Notes: generated by a model not told the origin, from the letters alone. DNA of 57,650 nt from Halicephalobus mephisto (GCA_009193035.1 SWDT01000454.1:1-57650), one strand, 5' to 3'. Positions 44,672-56,099 are shown, counted from the first letter of the stretch. Program-made: numbers and translations.

Positions 44672-44677
44672 TTTATT
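44672..44677 (-). terminator. Polyadenylation signal AATAAA of Nup98-96
   Basis: The minus strand reads AATAAA about 60 nt after the Nup98-96 TAG and about 130 nt before the trans-splice-like acceptors of the anillin-like gene. It supports the Nup reading frame really ending at 44738. Confidence 0.65.
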
Positions 44678-44737
44678 TCACAAAAAATGTAAAAATTCCA
44701 TACAACGTAAAATAAATAAATCGTAGTCATATTTATA

Positions 44738-47700
44738 CTACATCACAACGGACAAATATCCTGACGAACTTAATTCTTTATAAAAATCGGCCCATTCTGC
44801 TAATCCATCAGAAGGAGTTGAACCATACCATAAGAAAACACCGACAACCTGAAACGATTTCTAATTACTACATTAACCACATCTAAAACCTTACTTGAAA
44901 CCACGATAATTCCTTCAAACACTCAAAAAATTCATTCCCTCGCTTCTTTCCTTTCGAATCCTTAGGTCCAGCTAACAGTTGATAAATCTTCATCAAATAC
45001 TCATCCTTGTTGGCAGTTCTAAAAATCCTACAAGAATCATAATGCTGATCTGCAAATGCTTCTTTGCATTTATTAGAATTCGGACACTTGTAAAGAGACA
45101 TTGAAAGTGCCAAATTATACATTTGAAATTTCTGTGCAATTTTAACAGCTTCTTTAACATCACCATTGATTAAGCATTCATATATCATTCTCGTTGCTGA
45201 CGAACTATCTTCATAAGAAAATCTACCAAGTAATTTCTTCAATTCCGGTTGAAGTTTCTCCTTAATCCAATTGCTCATTCGAATTCTTTGTTCAACTGCA
45301 AAATTCGGAGTATTCGGTGACACCAACAATGCTCGAAACAATTGCTCAATTTCAGCATCAACTTTCGACTGGTCCAAAGTAGGATCTTTCTTAACACAAA
45401 GCAAATAAGAATCAAGCAGTTGCAGCAATGCCGAAGGAGGACTAAATTTCAAAGATTCAGTTCTACCAATCTGATCAAATTCAGTAGTCCGTCCATCATT
45501 AGCCAAAATATCCAAAAAGTAATCCCTAAGCATGGGAACAATATTCACTCTATATAAGTCAACATGTCGTTGCAATCTAGCAGCTTTAACACAAAAACCA
45601 GGATTTGAAGGATGCCATTGAATTCTCGGATTATTCGGGAAAATAGTAGGTGTTTTTCCATGAATCTTTCTCACAAGCCATTGAAATTCTTTTTCTTGTG
45701 GAATCTCAATGACACCTTTATTGACAGCTTTACGTTGAATCATCTTCTGAGAAACATAGCTTTCATCCTTCTGAATCGGCATAATTTTAGAATCAATAGC
45801 ATCAAAAATATCCGCATCCAATTTGATCCTCTTCAGATCACTTTCAAATGGACCATCTGACATATCAACCTCGTATTCCATTCTTTCAACTTTCACAACC
45901 GGTGGATCTAAGGCCCCTCCAAGGCCTTTACGAAAAAAAGAACTACTATTAACACCAGTACTACCTTGAATTTCTTTCAACGGACTTTTTCTCGGTACTT
46001 TTGCACGTTGAACTTTAGACAATTGTTCTTGATTTTTCAATAGAGTTTTCAATTCTTCTTCAGTTAATTCTTCATCCTCATCCACTAGTCCATATTTCGA
46101 AAAATGCCTTACAGAAAACGTCCAAGTTCCAGTATTTAGCTTATAATCAATAAACTTCGCATCCATTCTTTGACAAACAAGCTCCAAACGATTACGAAAA
46201 CGTAATTTTCCCATTGCTACTGGATCCTAAAAATTATCATTTTTTATAAAACAGTTGTTAAATAAACCAACCTTTATATATTCTTGCGTTTCCTTATCAT
46301 ATGGCCAAACACGTTCTAGAGAAATTTCAGCTGGTCTATTCAAATCAACTCCAACAGGAGGTTTAGTTGTTTCATCTGGATAAACAGTTACTTCCTTAGA
46401 TCGGAAAAATACAATTTTTTCAAAATCCAAAGTACCAAGTTCAAAACTTCCTGGCCAATATACAGAACCATAACCAATTCTTCCAATAGTCAAACCATCT
46501 TTAATATGAATTTTTCCATCACGCATCATATTTTCCAAAATCTCCAATGACGGCTCAGTAAAATAACCATTATCAGTTGAAAGACTAACATTACTCTTAT
46601 TTGAAGCAGGAGATTCAGGTTCACGTATAATACTTCCAGATTGAGAATTAGACAAATTACTCGGACTAACAGGTTCCGACAAATTAACAGATGCTTGTTT
46701 TTGTTGATCCTTTTTCTGACGACTTTCATCAGTAACAAGAATAGATTTCAACGGCTGCTGAGGAGTACTGGACGTCCTATTCAACGTCATAGATTCATTC
46801 AAAGACGTATCAAAATCCAATCTAACAGGTCCAATTTCAGACACCTTCTCCAAATCCGCACCTTCTGCAAAAACAACACTTCTCCGTCTTTCATTAGGAG
46901 TAGCCGAGCTCGGAGACGTCGGTGAAGTCGGGATTTGTCCATTTTGTCGTGATTTCCCAGTTGAATCAATATTCAGCAAACTTCCATTATGCTTAGATTT
47001 CAATAAAGAAGGATCAAAAGATCTCGGGCTCATCGGATTATTCATAGAAGAATTCAACAAAGTGTTCTTGGCAGGAGCAATTTTAGGAGGAGATCGACGA
47101 AGAGATAAATTCAATGAACATCGTTCATTCGGAGCAAACGACAGGGCAGGCAAGGGAACCAGTGGCTTGTAAGACAAATTACTATGAGGAGAACTAGTGG
47201 CTGAACGAAGAGTGTCATTATTCAGTTTAGTAACCGGCGTTCCATTATTGAAAGAAGCACTTGTATCACATCCAACAATTGCTTGAGTGGCCAATTTCCT
47301 AAGACGAGCTTGAATCTCCGGATCTTCACTCTTCGTCAAACTAGCATTGGGAGACGATCCTGTACTAGTAATCTTCCCTTTCAATAACGGGCTATCACCA
47401 TACGGCATTGTTGAAAGTTGAGCTTCAATCAATTTCCTCTGAAGAGCAGCTTCATCAATGTTCCCCCCGAGAATAATAGGCGGGGAAGCAGGCTGGGAAA
47501 CAACGGCAGGTGCAGGTTGAGCTACTGGTTGATTTCCAAATCCAATAGTAGCAGTATTGCCAAAAAGTACATTACCAGCTGGTTTATTAGCTGTATTAAA
47601 GAGTCCGCTCGTAGTTCCCGTAGTCGAACTTCCAAATGGAGTAGATCCAGCTGCAGGTTGAGATCCAAACAACACAGAGCCTGCAGGTTTTGCAGCAGTA

Positions 47701-48832
47701 TTACCAAATAATCCTCCCGCACTTGAAGTCTGGGTCGCGCCTGAAATTCATAAATAAAAACTTCCTAAAACAGAACACTTACTTCCAAAAAAAGGTCCGC
47801 CGGTTGCCCCAGTGGAGGTGCTTCCGAATCCTCCAAATCCAGTACCTGCAGGTTTAGCTCCAAATGGATTACTGGTAGTGGTAGTAGTTGTGCCCCCAAA
47901 TGGAGAGGTAAATGCAGATGTAGTTGTCGTTGCTGTTCCAAAGCCGAATCCAGAAGACGTCGAAGCAGGCTGTCCGAAGACATTTGACGTTGCTGGTTTG
48001 CCAAATAGAGAAGTCTGTGTTTGGGAAGCTCCAGTAGAGCCAAAAGCCTGTAAAGTCTATGAAAATAAAAATCACAACATTGAAGGGCACTTACTGGCTT
48101 ATTTCCGAAAAGTCCACTAGAAGCAGCATTGCTTTGACCGAAGGCAGGGGTGCTTGTCTGGCCGAAGAGAGAACTCCCTGCGGTTGATGTGTTTTGAGTT
48201 GATCCAAACAGATTCGTGGGTGTCGAGCTGGTCCCAAATGCAGACTTGTTCGCTTGGCCAAAAGCAGAACTAACGAATGGGGAACTACTGGTCGTGGCAG
48301 TCGATCCGAAAGCATTCGATTGAGTCGAACCAAAAATAGATGATTTATTCTGTCCAAAAAGATTTCCTCCAGCAGTTGAGGATTGTCCAAAGGCAGATCC
48401 ACCGGCTTGTGGTCCTTTACGATTAGCGGCGTAGTCAAAAACACGGAGTTCTTCGAGTGACCGCGCCTTGTACCTGTCCATTGCCGTGATACACATGTGT
48501 TTCGTGCTGATATCCTTGGAGTCTCCGTTTCTCACCATCGTATCTGTGCCCCGCGTAGGCTCGAATGGAATAGTTGTGCCTTCAGGTCCAGCTGAAAACT
48601 AAAGTTGATATATGAATTTCTAGGGAAAACATGCCGTCGACGATGGAGGACCCGAATCCGAACCCGGAAGTGTTGGAAGCATTGCCGAACAGGCCAGTGG
48701 ACGGTGTGGTGGATCCGAACGTCTTGTTGCCGAACATGCTGCCTGAAATACGGTGTAATCAAGGTGTTAAAAAACAAAAATAGGGCAAATTAGGGTACAA
48801 AAGTCCGGAAACTTACTGCCGCCAGAAAACAT
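44738..48832 (-). CDS. npp-10: Nup98-Nup96 precursor with short Nup96 part (7 exons, ~1265 aa)
   Basis: Exons 48832-48817, 48742-48635 (or -48642), 48591-48095, 48047-47783, 47740-46272, 46226-44895 and 44848-44738 give about 1265 aa. Nup98 parts: N-terminal FG/GLFG repeats; the GLEBS motif binding Rae1/Gle2 at about residues 57-102 (STKHMCITAMDRY, SLEELRVFDYAANRKGP); a second FG block; and the autoproteolytic domain ending TWTFSVRHF/SKYG, with cleavage expected after Phe about 827. The remainder, about 438 aa, is the start of Nup96 (Y-complex alpha-solenoid), whose normal length is near 900-950. It ends FYKELSSSGYLSVVM, with AATAAA close by, so the C-terminal half is absent. The exon 2 to exon 3 junction is ambiguous: a GC donor (GACG/GCATGT) or a weak GT donor with an earlier ag. 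SNF8 diverges 298 bp away. Confidence 0.88.
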
Positions 48833-49130
48833 GATTTCAACTGTCACCAAGTCTGGTGGAGATTTCGCTGTAAGACAAGCTTATTTACCAGTTAATTATT
48901 TAAATTTCCCGGAAATCCGATGATGAAATCAAGAAATACCGTCGCGGAAAATTACGAAATCAAAAAAGGTGCGGTTCGGAAATGAACGCGGGAAGCGGGC
49001 CTCGACTCGCCCGGTCTTTCCACGAATATCGTAAGGCGGGACATGTTTATTTTTTAATTCCGCCATTCTCAGTACCTCCAGAATCCTATTAAAGATTCAA
49101 ATTTTTTATTTTTTAATTCGGGAAACCAAG
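48833..49130. promoter_or_regulatory. Divergent promoter region of Nup98-96 and SNF8
   Basis: 298 bp between opposed start codons. The centre is GC-rich for the window (aacgcgggaagcgggcctcg, actcgcccggtctttccac), with a polypyrimidine/T tract on the SNF8 side. A shared promoter is inferred from geometry. Confidence 0.5.
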
Positions 49131-50670
49131 ATGGCGACTAGAAGAAGGGCCGGAGTCGGTGCTGTGAAGCAAAAACAGGAAATGCAGGTACTTTTTATTT
49201 TTTACTTTTTAAAATCGATATATGAATCTCGGGAAATTTCAGGCAAAATTCCAAGCCAAAGGAGAAGAAATCGCAAGTGAACAATTAGCCCAGTTTTCGT
49301 CTCAATTAGAAATGTTCAAAACGAAACTGGAGGACTTTGCGATGAAGCACAAAGACGAAATCAGGAAAAACAGTCAGTTCCGACGGCATTTCCAGGAAAT
49401 GTGCGCCACTGTCGGGGTCGATCCGCTCGCTTGTGAGTTCGTTTTTGTTATACAAGCGAAATCAACTGATTTCGAACAATTTAGTACTGATAATTTTCCA
49501 ATATTTTCACATATAGTCACTAGCGCTTGAAGGTAGACAAGACGGTACATCTCAAGCAGCTAATCTAGGAGTTTTCAATCTTTTTAAGTAGAAAATAATT
49601 CCAAAATCCCACGGAATAGTTATCGCACAAAACAGAAATTGTCGGTTATGTTGTTTTATTTTAAGAAATCTGTATTGAGACAGTTTCGCGATGAAGATGC
49701 TTGTGATTTTTATAGTATAGAAGTGATTACGAGATAGTCGCGCAGAACAGAAATAATCGGTTGTTTTGATTTTTTAAAAACTGCCAAGTTATCTTGAGAC
49801 AGTTCCGTAGACATTTTTGGTTGTTTATAACATGAATGGTTACGAAATGAGCATCGCGCAGAACCAAAATCACTTATTTGTCCTGTTTTCTTTCTAAAAA
49901 ACTCACTGAGACAGTTTCGTAACAGTTTATGTGTGGTTTTTACAATATATGATTGCGAAATCCTATAAAATTGCAAACTTTGCTGTTCAAAATCGAAATT
50001 GTAATCTATTTTGGATTCTGAACACATTCTTTTTTGTTTTCGCAATAGTGTTGTTAATTATTTACAATGATCACTTCAGCTAGTAAAGGATTCTGGGCTG
50101 AGAAACTTGGTTTTGGTGAATTTTACTACCAACTGGCGGTGAAAATCATTGAAGTCTGTTTGTCCACGGCCAATATGAACGGCGGAATCATGACGATTGA
50201 CGACTTGAGGAACCGACTTGTGAAATCCCAACCACGCCACCAGAAGGAAGCCATTTCTCAGTAAGATATTTTGGAATTTAAGTTTCGTCAAGCATAATTT
50301 CAGTGACGACGTGATTAGAGCTGTGAAGAAACTGAAATCTCTCGGTCATGGATTTGAGTTGATCGCCATGGGCGGTGGACGGTTCCTCGTGATGTGTGTT
50401 CCTGGAGAATTGTCGATGGACGACACTAGAGTCCTTCAACTAGCCGAAGAAAACAACTGTCACATCACGAAGGAGTTAATTATGGACCGTCTTTGCTGGG
50501 ACGAACATCGGGTCGAACTTGTCCTCGACAGATTGGTCAAAGACGGACGGTCGTGGGTCGACTCGCAGGCCAACGACACTTTGTATTATTATTTCCCGTC
50601 GTTGTTCTTGGAACAATACACTAACGGAGGCAACGGAAGCATCTCTGGGAGCAACTCTTCTGGCACTTAG
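49131..50670 (+). CDS. vps-22: SNF8/VPS22, ESCRT-II subunit (4 exons, 264 aa)
   Basis: Exons 49131-49187, 49243-49432, 50080-50260 and 50304-50670 join in phase to 264 aa, the usual SNF8 length. VPS22 is one arm of ESCRT-II, which sorts ubiquitinated cargo into multivesicular bodies. Similarity runs the full length: an N-terminal helical hairpin (LAQFSSQLEMFKTKLEDFA, KHKDEIRKN), MCATVGVDPLASSKGFW, then two winged-helix domains (DDVIRAVKKLKSLGHGFE, LVMCVPGELSMDDTRVLQLA, VLDRLVKDGRSWVDSQA). The C-terminal tail is Gly/Ser/Asn-rich and species-specific. Intron 2 (647 nt) has a ~90-bp tandem repeat. AATAAA lies at 50766-50771. Confidence 0.93.
49640..49990. repeat. Diverged tandem repeat in SNF8 intron 2
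   Basis: Four copies of a ~90-bp unit, with tatcgcacaaaacagaaatt / cgcgcagaacagaaataatc and ttgagacagtttcg as conserved parts. Confidence 0.65.
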
Positions 50671-50765
50671 ATTCGAGTTTCAAATCCCCGCCAAAGTAGT
50701 ATTGCCAGAGGTCGATCTCTAAAGAAAGTGGACATTTTAGCAGAATTTCCTAGTCAGAAAATGTA

Positions 50766-50771
50766 AATAAA
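50766..50771 (+). terminator. Polyadenylation signal AATAAA of SNF8
   Basis: AATAAA lies 95 nt after the SNF8 stop in a tgtaaataaaagtttattg context. The next ~400 nt to the SREK1IP1-like ATG hold only attctggaatatccc-type repeats. Confidence 0.65.
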
Positions 50772-51183
50772 AGTTTATTGATAATCTGTAGTTACGGCAA
50801 ATGAGGTGTTTTCCTCTTGGTACTTGTATATTTGGAAGTTTTTAGGATGATGTGGAATTTCATGAGTGATTTTAGAACTTTCGGGAATTTTGTGAGATTC
50901 TGGAGAATTCTGGAATATCCCAAGGGATGATTGTGAAAAATTCAAGGATTTCATGAGATTCTGAGGATTTTCAGAAAAGAATAAAGGTTTTTGAAATTTT
51001 ATCAAATGTTTTGGAATCTAATTAAAAATTCTGAAACTTTTCTGAATTTTTTTGAAAATTTTCGAAATTATCTAAAATCGAAGTTTTTAAAAATTCCTCA
51101 AAATTCGTGTCGAGACCATTTTTGAATAGTTTGTAATTTCCATAAAATTGTTATTTTTCAGATTTTGAAAGTTGTGGTTCAAA

Positions 51184-52331
51184 ATGGCGAATTACGAACC
51201 CCTCGGAAATCGGAGATTCGCCGAATATTCAGAATCTGGAACCGGATTGAAGCCAGAATCCGCTGTTTCCGTCGGTATGTCGGTTTTTAAAATTAAAAAA
51301 TTAAAAAAATTATTTTAAATTTTGGTTATTTTTCAATATTTTAAATTTTCAAAGTTATTTTTCTTTAATTTTTTTGTTTTAATTTAATTTTTTTTGTTTT
51401 AATTTAATTTTTTTTGTTTTAATTTAAATTCTGAAAATTTGCAGACAGTCGAGGAATCCCAGTTGTGAAGACGACAGCAGCAGGAGCTTGTAAAAAATGC
51501 GGATTTCCTGGTCATTTGTCTTTCCAATGTCGAAATACAATCAAAATTCGTCCTGATCAAGAACTAGACATTGATATTTCTTCCACAAGTTCTGAAGATA
51601 CCGATAACGAAACTCCGTTGACGAAAGACGTGAAGGAAAAAGCCAGGGCTAAGAAGAAAAACGAACTCAAGGAATTGAAGAAACAAGAAAAAAAGTTGAA
51701 AAAGAAATTGAAGAAATTAAAGAAAAAGAAGAAAAGGCATTCCAGTTCTTCTTCAAGTTCCGAAAGTGATTCTGAAGACGACCGAAGGAAGAGGAAGAAG
51801 GAATCTAGTAGCAGTGATTCTGATTCTGAAGACAACCGAAGGAAAAAGAAGAAGAAGAAGAAAAAAGAATCTAGTAGCAGTAGTTCTGATTCTGAAGATG
51901 ACCGAAGGAAGAAGAAAAAGACCAGAAATGATTCTGATTCTGAAGATAATCGAAGGAAAAATAAAAAGAAAAAGAGGAAAGAATCTAGTAGTAATGATTC
52001 TGAAGACGACCGAAGGAAGAGGAAGAAGGAATCTAGTAGCAGTGATTCTGATTCTGAAGATGACCGAAGAAAGAAGAAAAAGAAGAAGAGGAAAGAATCT
52101 AGTAATGATTCTGAAGATGACCGAAGGAAGAAGAAAAAGATCAGAAGTGATTCTGATTCTGAAGATCATCGAAGAAAAAAGAAAACTAAAAAATTTAGTG
52201 ATTCTGAAGACGACCGAAGGAAGAAATCCAGTAGTGATTCTGAAGAGTACAAAAAAAGCCACAAAAGATCTCATTCTGGCAGTTATCTGGATTACGATCG
52301 AAAAAAGAAACGAAAAAGATCCAGTTCTTAA
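51184..52331 (+). CDS. SREK1IP1-like zinc-knuckle/RS protein (2 exons, 325 aa)
   Basis: Exons 51184-51274 and 51445-52331 join to 325 aa. SREK1IP1 is a nuclear protein that binds the SR-related splicing factor SREK1. A CCHC zinc knuckle (C46-x2-C49-x4-H54-x4-C59 in ACKKCGFPGHLSFQC) is followed by the family block IDISSTSSEDTD and a lysine-rich coiled stretch (ELKELKKQEKKLKKKLKK). The C-terminal ~200 residues are tandem variants of ESSSSDSDSEDDRRKKK, much longer than in vertebrates (total about 155 aa there), suggesting expansion of a ~45-60 bp in-frame DNA repeat. A ttttcag about 25 nt before the ATG is a candidate trans-splice site. Antisense open frames through the tail are artefacts. Confidence 0.85.
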
Positions 52332-52735
52332 ATTAATTTAAATTTAAAAAAATTAAATTTTTAAATTAATTCAAATTTAAAAAAGTTGATTTAAAAAAAA
52401 TTTAAATTAATTCGAAAATTAAATTTTTTTTAAATTTAAATTTTTAAAAAAATTAAATTTAAATTAATTTAAAAATTTAATTTTTTTAATGTAAATTTCA
52501 AAAAAAAATTAAATCTAAATTAATTTGAAAATTTAATTTTTTTAATTTAAATTTTTAAAAATCAAATTTAAATTAATTTAAAAATTTAATTTTTTTAATT
52601 TAAATTTTTAAAAATCTAAAAAATCACAATTGCGGTCGGGTTTTTTGTAAAATTACTCTTTATTATTTGATTCATGTTTGGAATGGCAGTAGTAAAGTTG
52701 TGAATTCGAATCAGAATCCAAAATTACTGTAGAAA
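52332..52735. repeat. A/T array between convergent genes
   Basis: Five ~65-bp units of taaatttaaattaatttaaa / atttaatttttttaattt lie between the SREK1IP1-like and Ly6-like stop codons. No gene. Confidence 0.65.
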
Positions 52736-55700
52736 TCAAGAAACTCCGATTTCGAGCACCGAATGTCGGGATATCCTTCTTTTTTGACTTTTCGCGACAG
52801 GACCAGGATTTTCTTCTTTGATAATTAATGTCTCGAGAGGAAAATTTTGGATTTTTGGAAAAACAAAAAAGAAAATCGCGGCGAGAGTCAGAAGGACGAA
52901 GGAGGGCAACTTCGGGACCGCCGGATTACAAAACGACTTTGAGCAAGGACAAAGTTCGACGTTGTCGTGGGGATCGAAGGCGTATCTTTCGGATGATATA
53001 AATAAATCTCGTAATCTGACGGAATAACATCCTGGATAATCTCGAACAGTGGATCGGTTGTAGTGGATTATGTCCGACATACAGCCTCTCATGTATCCGT
53101 ATCGTCGACGACCTGAAAAAATTAAAAAGTTAAATAATTAAAAAATTAAATAATTTAAAAATTAAAAAATTAAATAATTTAAAAATTTAAAAATTAAATA
53201 ATTAAATAATTTAAAAATTTAAAAATTAAATAATTAAATAATTTAAAAATTTAAAAATTAAATAATTAAATAATTAAATAATTATTTGAATAAAATAGTT
53301 TTGAGGAAAAATCGGCATTGGAGAGCTTAGTTGTATGGTAATTTAATTATTGAAGAAATATGATCCCCTGGGGGCTTTTTTCCTGGGGCATTTTATCCCT
53401 AGAGGACTTTTTAGAATATTTTCCTTCTCTGGGGGACTTTTCCCCTGAGGCATTCCTCCTTCTGGAGGACTTTTCTGTAAAATATTTTTTCTCCTTTGGG
53501 GACACTTTTTGCCTGGAATACTTTATCCCCTGGGGCACTTTTTCCCTTGGAAGATTTTTCCTTCCCCTGAGGCATTCCTCCTTCTGGAGGACTTTTCTGT
53601 AAAATATTTCCCTTTCCCTGAGGCACTTTTTTGCCTGGAATACTTTATCCCCTGGGGCATTTCTTTCCTTGGAAGATTTTTCCTTAGAATATTCCCCTTC
53701 CCCTGGGGCACTTTTTCCCTTGAGGTATTTACTTCCTAGATTTCGTAATAATCTTATTCTTTTGACTAATCTTTTGATATTTGGATTAACCTAAAATACC
53801 ACTCACGTATCCAACAAGACTAATCTTAAAAAATTGCGAGACCAGTGCGAGTCAAAAAGGACAAGTGTCTCCGAGATCAAATGTTCTCTAATTTACTTTT
53901 TCACCTTTTTAGACTAATCTTTTTTGATTCTTCAAATAGCCTAGAATATTTAAAATAACTAAAATGTAAATTTTTAAAAAATTCGAAACTAAAATAAGTT
54001 CAAAAAAGGACTAGTGCCTCAGGGGATCTAATGGTTTCTGATTTACTTTTTTAAAAATCTTTTAAAAACAATACTTTTGATTTCTAAAATATCTAAAATA
54101 ACTAAAATGTAAATTTTTTAAAAATTCGAAACTAAAATTAGCCTAAAAAAAATAAATGCCTCAGGGGATGAAGCTTCTTCTAGCTTATCTTTTACCTTTT
54201 TTAGACTAATATTTTTTGATTTTTAAAATACTTAAAAAAGTAACTAAAATGTTAATTTTAGAAAATTCGAAACTAAAATTAGTCTAAAAAAAATAAATGC
54301 CTCAGGGGATGAAGCTTCTTCTAGCTTATTTTTTGATTTTTGAAATATTTAAAATACTTAAAAAAGTAACTAAAATGTTAATTTTTATAAAAATTCAAAA
54401 CTGGTACTGGTCTAAAAAAATAAATGCCTCAGGGGATCAGCTGTCGTACAGCCGGGGAATTTGATGAAGAACGAACTTACCCCCAACTTTGTCGTTCATC
54501 CTGACAGACACACAGAGATCAGTGCAGTTTTTGGTCCTCATATATTTCCCGTCAAAACTGAAATTTAATTATTTAAAAATAAAAAAATTTAAATTTAAAA
54601 AAAATTTTTAAAAAATTTAAAAAATTAAAAAACTTTTTTTATTTAATTTAGAAATTTAAAAACTTTTTTATTTAATTTAGAAATTTTAAATATTCCAGAA
54701 TCTTAGATTCTAGAAAATTCGAAGCTTTTACTGGATTCTAAGTCTTTAAGAAATTTAAATATTCCAGAATCTTAGATTCTAGAAAATTAAAAAAAATTTC
54801 TAAAAGTTCCAGAAGCTTCTGTTGGATTCTAAAGATCTTCATGAAGGTTTTTAGAAGTTCCAGAATCCTAGATTTCAGATTCTAGAAAATTAAAAAAAAT
54901 TTCTAAAAGATTTCAGAAGCTTCTGTTGGATTCTAAAGATCTTCATGGAATTTCTTAAAAGTTCCAGAATCCTAGATTTCAGATTCTAGAAAATTTGAAA
55001 CTTCTGAAAGTTCCGGAAGCTTCTGCTGGATTCTAAAATTTTTATGAAACTTTTTAAAAGTCCCGGAATTCTAGAAAATTCGAAGCTTCTACTGGATTCT
55101 AAGTCTTCAAGAAATTTAAATATTCCAGAATCCTAGATTCTAGAAAATTCGAAGCTTCTGCTGGATTCTAAGTCTTCAAGAAATTTAAATATTCCAGAAT
55201 CTTAGATTCTAGAAAATTCGAAGCTTCTGCTGGATTTTAAGTCTTCAAGAAATTTAAATATTCCAGAATCTTAGATTCTAAAAAATTCGAAGCTTCTGGA
55301 GATTTTGAGAAAACTGGACGAGATCCCGGTGTTTAAAAATGAAAACTGACTTGAAGGTCTTCTGTAGAGATGAGATATGTACATGAATTGGTCCTCGAGA
55401 TAGGGACTCATGCAAGAGTGACATTGTAGTCGATAAGCTGGAAATTTTTATTAAATCCCATTGGAATTATTCAATTTGAAAAAATTGATTTTTTATAAAT
55501 TTTTTATTTTTAAATAAAAATAACTTTTAAAAGTTCAAAAAATTTTTAAATAAAAATAATTTTTATATTTTAAAAAAAAAATTTTATATTTTAAAATAAA
55601 AATAATTATAAATTTTTTAATAAAAATAATTTTTTTCAAATTTTTTAAATAAAAAAATGATTTTTATATTTTTAAATTTTAATAAAAATGATTTTTATAT

Positions 55701-56090
55701 TTTTTAGAAAAAAGTTTTTTTTAAATAAAAAATGATTTTAAATTTTTTGAATTTTAATGAAAAGTAATTTTTATATTTTTTTAAATAAAAAATGATTTTT
55801 ATATTTTTTGAATTTTAATGAAAAGTAATTTTTATATTTTTTAAAAAAAATGATTTTTTATATTTTAAATTTTAATAAATATGATTTTTATATTTTTTAA
55901 ATTTTAATAAATATGATTTTATTTTTTTTTTTAATAAAAAATGATTTTTATATTTTTTAAATTTTAATAAATATGATTTTTATATTTTTTTTAATAAAAA
56001 ATGATTTTTTAGCCTTCTTACCGTAGGGAGTGGCTAGATCAGAGACATTAGCGATAAGATAAGAAAGACTTGAAGGACATCCGTGGCCAT
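52736..56090 (-). CDS. Ly6/uPAR-domain membrane protein, ODR-2-like (4 exons, first exon frame-conflicted)
   Basis: Exons 55437-55347, 54557-54481 and 53112-52736 are clear. A proposed first exon 56090-56022 encodes a good signal peptide (MATDVLQVFLILSLMS) but meets an in-frame TAG, and the frame needed to enter exon 2 has no ATG. The mature part reads YRLQCHSCMSPYLEDQFMY, then KNCTDLCVSV, GRRRYGYMRGCMSDII, and the Ly6-type terminal cysteines VELCPCSKSFCNPA, followed by a hydrophobic SFVLLTLAAIFFFVF (GPI signal or membrane span) and a ~40-residue tail. The cysteine spacing and YMRGC block resemble nematode ODR-2/HOT proteins, neuronal surface factors. The exon 2 donor is also uncertain: the best GT (CTTCAA/GTCAGT) is out of phase, so I used the next GT. 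Either a pseudogenising indel, a sequence error, or a missed exon. Confidence 0.65.
53120..54470. repeat. Two arrays in opposite sense in Ly6-like intron 3
   Basis: 53120-53290 is an A/T array. 53355-53740 has about six units around cttttatcccctggggcact, tccccctgaggcattcctcc and ttctggaggacttttctg, unusually C/T-rich. 54000-54440 has four ~120-bp units with aaatgcctcaggggatgaag, whose cctcagggg is the complement of the first array's cccctgagg. Confidence 0.75.
54690..55310. repeat. HSE-like tandem array in Ly6-like intron 2
   Basis: About eight ~68-bp units: atattccagaatcttagatt, ctagaaaattcgaagcttct, gctggattctaagtcttcaa. TTCTAGAAAATTC is a perfect TTCnnGAAnnTTC, followed by GAAGCTTC in adjacent phase. 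Confidence 0.8.
55445..56010. repeat. A/T tandem array in Ly6-like intron 1
   Basis: Units of aaaatgatttttatatttt / aaattttaataaaaatg, about 40-60 bp, repeated some ten times. Confidence 0.65.
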
Positions 56091-56099
56091 TTTAGGATT

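Noticed and set aside
46641..48120. Several plus-strand open frames over the Nup98 FG region
   Set aside because: Shadows of the FG-repeat coding sequence; the minus strand has GLEBS, FG repeats and the autoproteolytic domain.
51753..52274. Minus-strand Phe/Leu-rich frame that resembles a membrane protein
   Set aside because: Mirror of the SREK1IP1-like RS/acidic repeat tail; hydrophobicity is a by-product of reading lysine codons backwards.
53360..53739. Plus and minus open frames across the C/T-rich array
   Set aside because: Repeat-derived; peptides are periodic and match nothing recognisable.
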